DNA from: Phialocephala subalpina
Taxonomy: Eukaryota > Ascomycota > Leotiomycetes > Helotiales > Mollisiaceae
Direction of reading: 5' to 3'
Assembly (NCBI GenBank): GCA_900073065.1
Contig: FJOG01000009.1
Span: 1,318,267-1,382,266, forward strand
DNA length: 64,000 nt
Shown: one piece after another, positions 1-12,482 of the stretch
Layout of the letters: every line of letters starts with the position of its first letter
How positions within the stretch are numbered: position 1 is the first letter of the stretch
Notes under the pieces: model-generated
The model's input: the letters and a program-made list of their open reading frames with translations, nothing else
Database searches by the model: none
What the model was told of the DNA's origin: nothing
Made by a program: the position numbers and the translations under genes

Positions 1-3000
1 ACATTTTCCTTATCCGCCAACTCTCCCAAATCCTCCAAATCATCTTCCGTAAACGGAACCCAGAACGGATCTTCATCCAATATCTCGTATCCTTGGAAAA
101 TTAGTTGGGGAGAGGCGGCGCCTGAAGTGCGTTTTCGGATCTCGTCGCTGAAGCCGAAGGATTCGGCGACGGGGAGGAGGGACTGGATGGTGAAGAATGG
201 GGTACCTTCTTTTAAGGCTTCGGAGAGGACGCGACCGCGGCGGCGGGTGAGGACGTCGTAGACGCGGCCTAGAACTTCGGCTGTACAGATGTCAGTTCAG
301 AATTCATTGCAGAAAGAAGTCGGGGTTTGGAAGGACTTACTGCTAGCTTGGATTTCACACGAGTACATGGCGAGGAGTAAGCGAGGACTCCAGTCCAAGA
401 AGCCTTGCTTGATAGCTTGTTGCACTGTCTTGATGACTTCTCCTGTAAGTCGACCGAGGTTGTCTCTTGCGGAGGACTCGTCGTCCGTTTGTGTGATAGT
501 CACTTCTTCGAGGAAGACGGCGATACCTTGGACAGGCTCGTTGCACAGTGGTCCTTGGGCGGTTGCGAGCTGGAAGGCGTAGCTGATCTTGTCGGAGAAA
601 TCTCGTGCTTGAAGAGTTTCGCCAATTGCTTGCTCTTTCTCGTCCGTGGGGCTATCTCGAAGGCTGTGGAGGTAAGTGTTGATTCTACGTTGGAGGCGGA
701 TAGTACCTACAATTTTCCACATATTGAATCTGTGGTCCTATCAATCAGCAAATTCGGCCCTGTTCTTCTTGGTCCGAAGGCAGTGATTTGATCAACAGCA
801 TTTGTCCACACATCCCGTTGACCCTTGACACTATCGAATGCGGCTTGAAGTTGCTTCTTGAACTCTGATAGTGACAGAACTTTAGTGCTGTCTACTAGAT
901 CATCCCCGTCAATCTCTTCCTCCTGCTTGCCATTTGACTCGGCAGCCTTTTCTGCTGCTTGACGATCGGAATATAGGCGTCGTATAGCCGCCGAGTTCTT
1001 CCCTAAAAATTCCGTAACTTCTGCAGGTAGAGGCCGAACATTAAGTTTGACCGTGACTTGCTTTGAAGTTGTCGAAACAACAACGATACCTCTGCCAAGC
1101 TCTTTATTTGCAGGCGGCTTCATCTCCTCTGCACGGACGATAGTTTCTCGATACGGCACGATTGGTTCGCCAGCCTGAATCTCGCATCTGGCGAAACGCT
1201 CCCGCAGATCAGTCAAGCAGCGTTCGAGATGCAGTTCTCCCGCAGTCAAGAGAACATGCTCTCCACTTTGGAATTGTTCGTACTCGGCGCAGGGATCACT
1301 TTGGACGAGAAGTCGAAGTCCTTGGATCATCTTGTCCAGATTTGCAGGGTTTTCTGGTTCCAATGCGACTCGAACAATAGGTTGGGAGCTCATGTTGACA
1401 CCTGCTAGGTTGACACTGCCTTCGAGTTGACTGCAGATGGTGCCAGACTTGAGGACGTGTCCCTCGAGACCACCGATGCCAAATACGACACCAGCTGGAA
1501 CGGAGGTCAAGGGCTCGAGACCTCGGCCCATCAAGAGGTATAAAGCTGTGACTGTGACCTTTTGTGGTTCTGGGCTATGATGAGGATCCGCGGATGTAAA
1601 CTTTGGTGGGATAACATAGACTGAGTCTCCAACTGAAAGTGTCCCCGAGTATATTCTAGCAAAGCCAATGAGGTGTTCTTTATCTGGCTGCTTCTCTTCC
1701 TCTGTCGGTCTTTCCTCTAAAGTGGCTCCTCCAATTGCTTCTGTGAGGCCATTGATGGGATCAGGTGTCCCCCCATTTTCTAAAGCTTGAGCTCGTGCGA
1801 TTTCGGCTCGTTTTCGTCGGCCCATCTCCCTGGCTTCTTCCGGACTCAAAGCTCCTCCACGGCGCTTGTTTTCCGGGAGCTCGCTCTCAGGGATTGAGAC
1901 CATCTTGCTGACATATGCCACAACTGGAGCGTCCTTCGTAGTCTTGAAGTAGATCATAGCGTCTCTAACTGCGGGATCTACATGCGTGAAGCCAGGTGAC
2001 GCATCAATCAGTGCTGGAAGTCTTCCTTCCTGGGCAGCAGGGGGTGAAGGTAGTGATTCGATGACCGATACCAACAGTGCTGTTGACAGTGGAAGCCAAG
2101 CACTGAAGAGTGTTGTGAGAATGGCTCGAGGATCCCGGGACCGAGTGACATGAGGAGGAAGAGTGATGTTTAGAGATTTTGTGATCTTTTCTGTCATGGC
2201 AGGATCACTATAATATTTTGAGTTAGGAATGTACATGGAGGTTGGTTGATACTATGGTAAGAGTTACAATTAGAGGAAGAAGAAAATACACGCACCCTTT
2301 GCCTTTATTACCACCTGTTGTAGCTTGATATACAGCCCAGACCTGGTCAAGCACCAGTTGAACGAACATGGGCTTCAGATTTCGTCCTTTGAGATGCTTC
2401 TGACCTAAGACCTTTTTGGTCTTTGGGTCTAAATAGAAATCTCCCCATAGTACTTTCTCCATGGCAGTACGTTTTATGCCTAGCTTTTTCTCGTAGAGAC
2501 TAGCAAATTGTCGTACAGTAAATGCCCACCCATCGATGGCACTGCTGAAAATGACATTGTTCCTCTCTGGTGCGAAGTAGATGTCTTCGTCATCTCTTTC
2601 TTCATATTCATTATTCGAAGAGATCATGCTCTCCGTGTCGATCGAAGTACCATTTGCGCCATTGACAGCGTCTTTTTCTGCTCGCTCATGCTCTTTGGCC
2701 GCAGCAGCAGCAATTCTTTCGTCCATTCTTTCTCTCCAGTGGAGATCTTCTTCCATTCGCTCACCTTGGAAAAAACTTCCGAGAACAGCATTTACTTGTT
2801 CGAGTAACTTGCTTAAGTGTATGTAGGCCTCGCCTGGGGTCATCTTCAGCTCCGTGACAAGGCGGTCCATTTTGTTGATCACCAGTAAAGGCTTCATATG
2901 CTCAACCCACGCCTGGCGAAGTACAGTAACGGTTTGACTGCACACGCCTTCGACCGCATCCACTAGGACAACAGCACCGTCGCATAGACGGGATGCAGTC

Positions 3001-3441
3001 GACACTTCGCTGCTGAAGTCGATATGTCCTGGCGAGTCTATCAAGTTTATGAGGTATTCCTTTTGCTCGGGAGTGGCATCGGGCGCAGATCTTCGCAGCA
3101 TAGAGAAATATAACGAAATGGCAGAGGACTCCATCGTGATACCTCGAGTCTGCTCATCTGGCCGAGAATCGAGGTATCTGATCTTGCCCGCAAGCTTTGG
3201 GGATATGATGCCGTTCGTTGCAAGAAGCGCGTCTGTGAGGGACGTCTTTCCATGGTCCTATTGAATAATGAGTATATGCAGAGGATTTGGGAACGGAAAT
3301 ACTCACAACGTGTGCTAGAATGCAAATCTTGGTTTGTTAGCGATTTGAAATATTGCCCCTCCATCGCAGAAAACTTACATTTCTAATATTGTCTGGATTT
3401 CGCTGGAGAGCCACCAGCTGCTCTGGATTTACGACAGGCAT
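1..3441 (-). CDS. EFL1: EFL1/Ria1 ribosome-maturation GTPase, 3' end beyond window
   Basis: Cytoplasmic eEF2-like GTPase that, with the SBDS protein, releases the anti-association factor eIF6/Tif6 from late 60S subunits (family knowledge). Seen on the minus strand as six exons: 3441-3379, 3327-3307, 3257-2296, 2207-711, 663-341 and 280 to below 1. All five introns have GT-AG ends, and phases agree throughout. G1 motif AHVDHGKT is assembled across the second intron; RGITMESS (switch I), DSPGH (G3) and NKMD (G4) follow. The C-terminal half carries translation-factor domains ([12 protein letters not shown] region, GELHLERC) ending in [20 protein letters not shown]. The last residues lie outside the window. 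The start ATG at 3441 gives [20 protein letters not shown], the usual family N-terminus. An ATG at 2236 lies inside an intron whose acceptor at 2208 restores the conserved KGKGDPAMTEK. Confident assignment. Confidence 0.95.
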
Positions 3442-4211
3442 TTGAAGTATCGAAAAGTATAATAGTTTGGGTATCAAAAAGGAAAGGAGAAACTGGTCAT
3501 GTCAAAATCGAAAAGTCGCGATGCTGTTCGACGTTTTTATTGTTTTAACTCGCGACATTATCATTTCGACTCACCCCGCCACGCTAAGCAAGCCAGCGGC
3601 CGCACCACGTGAGGCTCGAGATGCCTCTCTCATCGAAGTCCTCTTTGAGCGAGTGCAAGCGAGACTTACTCAAGATATTCCAGAGTTTCTTCGTCAATCA
3701 ACAGACTCCAGTCGTTTCTCTTTCACTCACCAGCATGAACACAGCCACAAAGAGATCGAAGTGTTCAGACGGTGTTGCTATTTCAGAGTCCTTTTAGGGG
3801 TCTCACTAGACGCGCTGTAACATCAGTGGTCTCCGGCAAGTCGTCGTTGGTTCTAGAGTCTCGACCCCCAGCGTCATCCTGGCTCAACACAGTTTCACCG
3901 CGACCAAAAATCGGATGCTCATTTAAGCTTCTGCTGATCCAGGCTCACGTACCAACACCTTAATATTCAACAGTATTCCCCGATTGTTATGGACGAGACG
4001 GACATTGAAATTTTGTGTTGAGTTTGCGCACGTATCGATTGAAGCCACGAGGAATCAGGTGGTGGCTGGGAATCAAAGACACCGAAAGGCACCGGCCACC
4101 GACTTCAATATCAGTGGACGCCACGCCCGAAATCTACAACTGCGGAGAAGCAAGCTTCTAGAGCTAACTTGGGAATACGAAATTTACGATTGATCGTGCC
4201 TCCGACAGACC
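3442..4211. other. Intergenic spacer between divergent EFL1 and PH-domain genes
   Basis: About 770 bp upstream of both neighbours. Short open frames exist on the plus strand (3467-3820, 3984-4193) but show low-complexity, non-conserved composition and no splice-consistent extension. It most likely contains the promoters and leaders of the two divergent genes. I see no clear repeat or RNA gene. Confidence 0.5.
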
Positions 4212-5505
4212 ATGACCAAAGTATACACTGCAACCATGCAAGAAGCATCTGCGCCTCGTCCAATTCCAGAACGAAGCGTACTCCAAATACCTCCTTCTGC
4301 TGCGATCTCCCTGCCTCCTCCATCTTCTGCAGGCCGGATACGCAACTCACACCTCAACCTCGATACATTCTCTCCTGTCAATCAAAATGGCAGCTTCGAA
4401 TTCGATCGCGTGTTGAAGAGTGGGTTTGTGCAGAAGCGGACCAGGAAGACAAAGGTAGGACTTCTCCAACAGCTATGGCTCTACCTGCCATACTAATAAT
4501 CCCTCATAGGCATGGAAACCAATATTTCTGGTTCTGCGACCCAATTCCCTCTCCATTTACAGAGATCAGAACGAGGATAAACTAAGACACAAGATCCACC
4601 TCTCAGACCTCACCGCCGTCGCCTTCCTCAAAGACCCCAAACAAAAACGCCAGAATGTCTTCGGCCTATTCTCCCCTTCACGGAATTACCACCTCGAAGC
4701 GAAATCACGAAAGGATGCAGAAGAATGGGTTGGACTCATCAGACAAGAGGCGCGAATCGAGGAAGAAGAAGAGGAAATGCTGCTCGCCAGCCCGGCAGGA
4801 AATTTAACACACTCACATAATGGCTTCGACCGCGCAATGCAAAAGCACAATGAGCAAAGACTTCTCCACGATGAGCGATTAGGATCAAGTTCTCCCGAAC
4901 CCAGCGATCCCATACCCCGCACTCAACGAACAGAAGCATTAGGATTACACACGCCTAGGCGGCCGTCACATACCATTGAATACTCTGGAAACGAAGTCTC
5001 AGACATGTCAGACGTGGACATGAGCCGCGCGCGAGATCACTCCTCAGTTTCCATCCCAGAAGAGCCACTCGCTGTGCAAGCGCCTGGTGTCAGACCAATG
5101 TTAGACGCGCGAAACGCCAGCCAAATGAGTGTCACATCGCCGGCCACAGAGCAAGACCCCGAGCGCGTAGTCTGGCAAGGTTTCCTCTTATACCTGAAAA
5201 CCAATCGTGGTGTCCGACAATGGAAGGATCTCTGGATTGTGGTACGTCCGAAGACGATAGCTATGTATAAGAATGATTCGGAGTACTCGCCTATCTTGAT
5301 CATTCCATTGAGTACGGTGATCAATGCGGTGGAAATTGATCCGTTGAGCAAGAGCAAGACACACTGCCTCCAGATCATCACGGAAGAGAAAAGCTACAAG
5401 TTTTGTGCCCATAATGAAGATACGTTGGATACGAGTCTAGGTGCATTGAAGAGCTTGCTAGCGAAGAGAAAGGAGCAATTTGAGGGCAAGACTGTCAGAC
5501 GGTGA
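4212..5505 (+). CDS. Tandem PH-domain protein
   Basis: Two exons, 4212-4454 and 4510-5505, joined by a 55-nt GT-AG intron, give 412 residues. The splice lies inside the first PH domain (about residues 62-175), which starts FDRVLKSGFVQKRTRKTK and resumes AWKPIFLVLRPNSLSIYRD, ending with the family tryptophan in AEEWVGLI. A second PH domain (about 295-405) starts VVWQGFLLYLKTNRGVRQWK and contains LWIVVRPKTIAMYKND. An acidic, serine-rich linker lies between them, and residues 1-60 are proline/serine-rich. PH domains bind phosphoinositides or membrane proteins; the two-PH layout resembles yeast Opy1-type signalling adaptors (inference). No catalytic domain is visible. The start is the first ATG in frame and gives the family-like MTKVYTATMQ N-terminus. 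Confidence 0.8.
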
Positions 5506-6253
5506 CAGGACATATATTCGACTATTCTAAGAGGAGACGAGCATCAGAGAGAACGATGGATTTGAAATGTTTGAGTAACGACATCCGGTGTTCAGGATAC
5601 GGCTGTCAAAATGGGGTTTTGGGGACGAACGAAACGTACATATGAGTTACTGGCTGGGCCTGAAACATTTGGGCGCTGGCGGATTCATGTTGTTCGCTGC
5701 TATGGTGCAACTATGGCTTACGTATTATGAGATTATGATTCTGTAAATGTAATGCTGTCATGACCATTAACCTTCGATCTTCCTGGGCATTCGTGATACT
5801 GGTGAAACTGGAATGCTCCTCTCAGGTCACGTCTTACATCAACAAAACATGTAGACAACATTCTGAGCAAAGTCTCGCTCTTCATTTTTTTTACTCTTCC
5901 TACATGTCTCTTAGAAAGCTTGCATTGTGTGCATGCCAAGCTTCCAAGTCTACTCATCGAGCTAGTTATCCTACAGTTTTGTTGCATAGCAAGAAGATAT
6001 CCATCAGACCATAGGCCCATCCAAGTATCCTCATGCAGCTACAAATCAAGTTCTTCTCGGCAACCATAGCCACGCACCTCTCGTTATCATCATCATCCTT
6101 TCATAAAAGCAGAAGCAAAACGAACACGATCCTCAACGCCCCTCATAATCATCAATCATCAATCATCCATCATAAAAGATCAGACCACAAAACGCCCCAA
6201 GCTTCCGTAGAAAGCAAAACGCAAGAAACAAACTCAAATAATGGTGAGGGAAC
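5506..6253. other. Convergent intergenic region
   Basis: Lies between the 3' ends of the PH-domain gene and the minus-strand hypothetical gene. AT-rich with only short random frames; presumably the two 3' UTRs. Nothing else is supported. Confidence 0.5.
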
Positions 6254-8040
6254 TCAAACCGACATAATAACATCAGCCTCATGCTGCTCAATACTTTCCT
6301 CCAAAACCGCAATCCCGTTCTTCAACTTCAAAGCATCAGCATGGAAAGCACCAACTCCCTCACCAGCAATAGCTTCCTCTTCCTCCATATCCGTAATCGG
6401 TAAGACTGTACCAGTTTGAACATCGTCTTGCTCCATATCAGTATTTGGTGAGACAGTAAGATCTTGAATATCATCCTCAGTGTCCGTAACAACTGAGCTT
6501 GAGCCTCCATCCTTCTGATAATCGTCATCACCAACAACAGAACTAGGACCGCTGATAGATTCAATTTCTTCATCGGTTTGAGCTGGAAGCGGGATGTTAC
6601 CAACTACTGAGAGGCGGGGTAAGAGAGTGAAGGAGTGGCGACGACCTGGGACAGGAGAAGGAGGGAACGGGACATCGGGTGGGAAGGAACCATTTGTTGG
6701 GCTTAAAGGGGTTTCGAGGAGAGGAGCAACAGGGACGAGAGAAGGGAGAGAGGTAGATGCCATTAGACCTAGGGGCTGCAGGGTTTCGGGGTTTGGATTT
6801 GGAGTGGAGTAGTTGATATTGGTGTTGGTGTTGTTTTCGGCGGCTTGGGCGGCGTGGATAGCGGCGAGACGGGCTTGGAGACGAGACATTCTGATGGGGC
6901 CGCCGACTGCGAACATTTCACTACGTGGTCGTGTGATTTGTGAGGAGGAGGAGGACGGGGTTGTGGATGTGAAGGCGTAGGAGGTGGAGGCAGGGACGCT
7001 GGCTTCTGTGATGCCGAGTCCGAGGTGGGAATTTGGACGGGAGTATGAAGTGGTGCGGGAGCGGGGAGGTACGCAACGATGACGGCCTTCGCGTTGGGTG
7101 GTCGATCGCATATTCTGTGAGGGTGTTAGAATCGTTTGGGACATGTGGATATGGATGTGGATGTGGTAGAAGTGAAGATGATAAGTAGTGGAATGAGATG
7201 TATTGGGTGGCACTTACGGTGATCTTGTCAGGGTTAGGCCGTAATCCAAGGTTGGCAACATGCTTGACAAGACTGACTGGTCGCTTGCCTAGGAAGTTGA
7301 AGCCAAAGCCATAGATTGCCGTCAGGGGAAGGTCACCATTGGCAATGCCGTTGAGGCTGAGCCATCCACGCTCCGCACCATGTGGTCGACAGTTTTGGCA
7401 CCATTTGATTTGGCACTCGTCTGCTGGGAGCCATGGCTTGTAGGAAGGTGATGACTTGGGGTGAGCATCACCATATGCATTAGGACCCGCGTCGTCGGCA
7501 GGCTTGTAGAAGATCTCATCGATGACGCCGAACTTCGAATGGTTGGCCACTTGCTTGACCTTGATTCTTTGGTCGATGATTTGCTGAATCTGCCTTGGGG
7601 AATACTCGTCCAAGTGCTTCTTGCAAACCTCACTCGTGAAGCTCGTGCAGTCCTGGCGCGCAGCTACACTTTTGGGGCCTGGGGGCGGCTTTTCGAAGAT
7701 GTCAGGAAGAGCATCGATTTTTGGCTGTGTCGGATCAGTGATTTCATAAGAGCAGATGGAACATGATGTTGCTTACCACGACACCTCTATCTGCGTCATC
7801 CTCAAGGATCAACTCTCGGTCCTGGGTGCAACGCCAGAGCCAACCGTTTGCAGGAGGTTGGCCACAGTGGCTACACACGAGTTCAGAATTGTTGGTGTAG
7901 AAACGCGTCATAGTTAAGTGTGTACATGCGGCTTCGAAACAAGAGCTGGTCTTGGGGAGGGCTTCTGGGGCGCGGCGTGGCATGTAGACGGTCGTATATC
8001 GATTTCTTCTGTTAGACGATGTTGTCGCCATGGTTGACAT
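6254..8040 (-). CDS. Conserved fungal hypothetical protein with Cys-rich N-terminus
   Basis: Three exons, 8040-7777, 7724-7218 and 7114-6254, all joined in phase 0 by GT-AG introns of 52 and 103 nt, give 543 residues. Exon 1 (88 residues) has a CSHCG motif plus further Cys/His (EAACTHL, WRCTQD) that could form a zinc site. Exon 2 carries a second Cys pair (WCQNCRPHGAERGWLSLNG). The C-terminal 290 residues are Ser/Thr/Pro-rich and acidic near the end, and probably disordered. The Cys arrangement and GWLSLNGIANGD block look like a fungal lineage-conserved family, but I recognise no function. The start at 8040 is the first ATG (MSTMATT); a second in-frame ATG follows three codons later. Confidence 0.7.
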
Positions 8041-9468
8041 CTGCTGAGAGGTGATGTGTTTCTTCCAGGTGAGAGGTATGCAGTTTGTTCAGGAGAATTT
8101 TGCGCAGATCTTGAATACGATTCGAAGTTGGATGGTGATCGAAGGAGGTACCGCTTATGTTGTCATCGTAATTCACTTGAAGATGATGGCGAGGCCAAGG
8201 AGATGTTCAAGGCGCGAATATCACAACGCGACACGCTCTTGAGCTAAGAGAATACAAGCGAAGGATTCAATGTCCAGCTTGGTCTTGGACAATGCAACTG
8301 ACATTGGGAGATTCTCGAAGTCGGACAATGCCCAAGCTTTGAGCGGACTTTGTGCCCACAAGCGCTTTCTGCTAGTCTTCGAGGTACTATTAGAGCATTG
8401 CCAGCAGAAGAATTGGCAGTAAAGCAAAGTGAAGAGCAGAAAGAATGTACTTACTCTTTACTCTCAGAAAAAAGACTTACACTGCATAGATCTTTCGATT
8501 CGGTACCGGAATGAACTCTTTCCTCTCAAGATTGACTTGTACTGCACATCTTTCGGTTTTATTTCAGCAATGTTGTCTAAGAATCGCAATGGCCCCATGA
8601 TTCGATTGCAAAGCTTTACGAAGCCAATATCAATTGAGTAAGAGAAGAACATCATGAAGATCAAGAAGAGGCAGCATTTTGGCTGGTAAAGGCTAGAATG
8701 GATGAAGGTCATCAAGCAGATCCGGATGCCGGCGGGTTCCATCGAGCTCTTCTCCTTTAACTGACAATTCATAGGGGCTGATGGATCACGCCGGTAGGGA
8801 AGGCGTTGAGGAAATCAGAGTTGAGTTCATTGAGCGGCACTGAAAACTCAAGCGTAGCTCTTTCCTCGTTGTGGTGATTGCTGCAGGTAATGGAATTGCC
8901 TAAAGCGGTAATCGTGTTTTCAGTCGTTGACGAGGAGGTAGCCATGCTCAGTAGGTTTACAAGACTTCTCCACCCAAATATTTGCAGGTATCATGCTTGA
9001 TCCAGGAATTTTTGATAACACTGCTGCCATTTGGTGATGCACTCAAGAGTTGTTGATGTCGGTCGCTGCCACGACAATTCAGCCCGGCTACTGTAATCCC
9101 TGTGGCGCTAAACTGAGATTGTAGAGTAAACCTCCGCCTCCTCTTTATGATCGACTTGCTTTTAATGCTCATCCCCAACCTCACCTCGCAGACTGGCAAA
9201 TTGTGCTCAGTGACTTGTGCTACAGTGCTCTCTAAGGTCAGTCGTCTTCGCCATACATCTGCGACTCCCTACACGTTGCGCAGCTTCTCTCGTTACAACC
9301 CCAACCATCTCGCGCTACCTCGGTTCGAGTAGTAAACATTAGGAGCTCAGCTTACAACAACGTACACCCAGCAATCTCAACATTTCCGACGTGTTACAAT
9401 TGGAACTGTCCGCTGATCTTTGATCGCATATAGAATCTGCGAAATTCCTTCGTCCAGAAACCGTCAAA
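8041..9468. other. 1.4-kb intergenic region between divergent genes
   Basis: Upstream of both the minus-strand hypothetical gene and the Mpv17-like gene. The longest true ATG frame, 8772-8464 on the minus strand (102 residues, one hydrophobic stretch), has no recognisable domain and is probably chance. No tRNA or repeat was identified. Confidence 0.45.
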
Positions 9469-10346
9469 ATGAGCGTCAAATTCGAGAAGGACACTGTTAC
9501 TACGCAAACGGCCGGACTCGCTGGCGCGGCAGGAGTCAGCACAATGAAAGGCCCCGCGCACGAATTGGCGGATGAGGTCGGTGTAGCACTGACGGGAGGA
9601 AAGGGGAATATTGGTCAAGGATATCTGGCGGTATGTGATGAATCCCAATGATAGCTATGATGGCAGAATACTGACAGTGTCCCGTGAAGGCATACCTCAA
9701 GCAGCTCCAAACCAACCCTCTCCGAACTAAGATGCTCACGTCCGGTACTCTATCTGCGTTACAAGAAATCCTTGCTTCGTGGATCGCGAAGGACATCAAC
9801 AAACAAGGACATTACTTCACAGCTCGAGTGCCAAAGATGGCTGCGTACGGTGCCTTCATAAGCGCGCCATTGGGTCATGTCTTGATCAGCATCCTCCAGA
9901 AGGTGTTCGCTGGACGCACGAGTCTGAAGGCCAAGATCATGCAAATTCTAGTCAGCAACTTGGTTGTACGTTGCGACAGCTCATTCCACTTCTGGTCCCT
10001 CCTAACATAACACTAGGTTGCCCCCATCCAAAATAGCGTGTACTTGATTTCGATGGCCATCATCGCGGGAGCTAAGACCATCCACCAAGTCCATGCAACA
10101 TGGAAGGCTGGTTTCATGCCTGTTATGAAGGTTAGCTGGATTTCATCGCCGTTGGCCCTCGCCTTCGCGCAGAAATTCCTTCCTGAACATACCTGGGTTC
10201 CCTTCTTCAACGTCATTGGTTTCTTTATCGGTACATATGTGAACTCGGTTACAAAGAAGAAGCGTCTCGCAGCTCTCCGGAAGAGACACTTCGAAGAGAG
10301 CAGAAGACCCGACGAGGGATACGGAGGACCCGGACCAAAATACTAA
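9469..10346 (+). CDS. Mpv17/PMP22 family peroxisomal or mitochondrial membrane protein
   Basis: Three exons, 9469-9630, 9690-9965 and 10017-10346, all phase 0, give 255 residues. After a 50-residue polar N-terminus come the family features: YLKQLQTNPLRTKMLTSGTL (first helix entry), HYFTARVPKMAAYGAFISAP, then the signature HATWKAGFMPVMKVSWISSP and WVPFFNVIGFFIGTYVNS. Four membrane segments are expected. The family includes peroxisomal PMP22/PXMP2, mitochondrial Mpv17/Sym1 and the Woronin-body sorting protein of filamentous fungi. The long N-terminal extension and lack of a cleavable presequence favour a peroxisomal member (inference). The C-terminus is basic and ends in a Gly/Pro-rich tail. 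Confidence 0.85.
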
Positions 10347-11011
10347 ACTACGAGCTTTATTTCGATGGATATGCAACTTTTCTACGGGCCACCAATGTTG
10401 TGGATTCTCGATTTGTCAAAGATTCCGCTTTTTGCAACACAGATTTGGCGAGATCGATAGGATACGACTGCTCTCGAGACTGGAAACTTGCATTTCTGTT
10501 CAAGAATCTTTGCTTGCTTTCTCTCGATTCACGGAACGATACAACGTAACGCACAGAATACGTCGCCTCATCCCTTGTACAGTGTCGATTTTCATTGGTC
10601 GCCGGCTTGTTAGAAATGACTTTATTGGAGTAATGTTTGTACTAGTACCACCCACGTGATCCGCCTGTGTGACCCCTTCCCTCCGCTCTGTCAGTGTCCG
10701 AGGTTTCTTCTCTTGCTGTACGGTACACGCCGTTATTGTTGCTACATGACAGACGGGTAGAGAAGTCAAGAGCAGTTGTCATATGCCAGCGGCTCAGCGT
10801 GCAACCTCATACCTCGATGTTGTAAGTGGCTTGTTGTTTTCAAGCACTGCTCAACACTTTGCTGTCGACTCTTATAGGCTTGTCATTGTTCCCTCCTCGC
10901 GTGTCATTCTCGACTGATTTTGCTATTCGTGGTCTTCCTATCGTGCTTCAAAAACATATCCTTGTACCTCTTTCTTCCGTTCTTACTCCACATTTCTTCT
11001 ATTAATGCAAT
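10347..11011. other. Intergenic spacer
   Basis: 665 bp containing the 3' flank of the Mpv17-like gene and the upstream region of the BTB-like gene. Short frames only; a CT-rich stretch just before 11012 fits a fungal promoter. No other feature is seen. Confidence 0.45.
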
Positions 11012-11974
11012 ATGTCGCATATGTCGCATCCGACCTTCCGGAACCAATATGGCGAATCCATCAACCCCCTCTTATACAATCGGCTTCAATCTGGTTGCGG
11101 ATTTGGCTACGGTAGACCTCTGCCGGCGCGAGGCTTCGCCCAATCTGCTGTCATAGCAGATCGAACGAGCCTAATCGCTCGATCTTCGCCGAGAGTATAT
11201 CCATGCCCAGGATCAATGACCATGGCGCCACAAACCAATCTTACGCCTCCTGAGTGCCAGTGTATCGAATGCTTTCGGCAGCGGCATGCCTTCGACATTT
11301 CAGCGTATCTTCATGATCAGGCTTACTGGTGCGACCACTCATGTGACGCCAAAAACAAAGACAAATTTCCGTTCAAAACCAAAGACGTCACCATCCGAGG
11401 AAAAGCCTTTTCCTTCAGGGCAAGCTATCTCGTGGAAGTACCCAAGCTAGAGAAGGAACTTGTCTCTTTTATGGAGAAGAAGACACAGGAAGAAGTACCT
11501 GATCGTGTGGTCAACATGTTAGTTTCCTTCATCAACCGCGAGAGATACGTCAATGATGATCCACTTGATGAGGTTACACTCAACATACTCGCGAGCAACG
11601 TCGGAGCAAAGTCGGTTGTTGAGCACTCCATGGACCAGCTCAAGAAGCTGGAGAAGAACATCGATGTGACCAACATCGTCGACATCATATGCACAATCAT
11701 GGAATCTTCTGGTGTAATCGACAAGTTGACGGACTGGCTTAAAGACATCCTCTGTGAGGAAAGTGGTTGTCAATTGAGGTTCATATGGGAAGTGATGGAT
11801 CTCCCGGAATACAATAAGAAGATTTACAGGCCTAATCCAGGCTTACATTTTCGACTTGAGGTCATGACGGGCTTGAGGGTGGAGCCGGACAAGCCCAAGA
11901 CAAGAGTTCTGTGAGTTCAACCTCTTGAGCTCGAATGGCTTCACTGACACCCTCGCCGCAGGATATATTCATGA
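11012..11974 (+). CDS. BTB/POZ-like fungal protein
   Basis: An uninterrupted frame from ATG 11012 reaches TGA at 11914 (300 residues). A strong donor (GTGAGT at 11911), a CTGAC branch and a CGCAG acceptor at 11961 would replace the last base of the leucine codon and extend the protein by three residues (IYS, stop at 11974; 303 residues). I prefer this spliced form, but the difference is trivial. The middle resembles fungal BTB-like proteins: FPFKTKDVTIRGKAFSFRAS is followed by helical stretches (VVNMLVSFINRERYVNDDPL, TLNILASNVGAKSVVEHSMD). Such domains mediate protein-protein contacts. The N-terminus has a CQCIECFRQRH Cys/His cluster. No DNA-binding or kelch region is present. Family placement is by pattern only. 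Confidence 0.6.
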
Positions 11975-12482
11975 CATCCCACGACGGCTCATTAGTTCAT
12001 ACGTTTGTGCATGTTTGGGCGGGATATCGTGCATGGCAGAGGGGAGAACCCATTCTGCAGGAGTTCGGCATTTGATTGTTGCCTTATGAGTGAATGACCA
12101 AGCAGATGAACATGAAAGGGGGCTTTTGTTTCTAGCAGTAGTCAAGGTTCGAGTAACAATAGGGGCATCGGGAGTTCACAACTGTATTCTGTCAGGACAT
12201 TTCTTTAGACTCAGCTTCTGCATCTTATGCCGTTGTGCATCAATTTCTAGCTATTCTGAATTGATTCTGCGTGCGTAACATATTCTTGTGCCAACAATGC
12301 TCGTTTCGTGTCTCACATCACGTCTAGATACAAACCTCGGCACCTAGCAGAATTTGAATCGAGATCTGTTCATTCCTTCTATGCTTTGACCTAGCTTCCT
12401 GTCACGCCCTCGCTTCAAGGGTATCTCAAAATCCATCAGTTCTATATCCGTCCATTGGCAATCTTCTTCATGACAAGTCCAT
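11975..12482. other. Convergent intergenic region
   Basis: About 500 bp between the 3' ends of the BTB-like gene and the PEX11C-like gene. Only short frames; probably 3' UTRs. Confidence 0.45.

Noticed and set aside
2223..2236. Separate gene start at ATG 2236
   Set aside because: Lies inside an EFL1 intron; splicing to 2207 restores the conserved EFL1 sequence.
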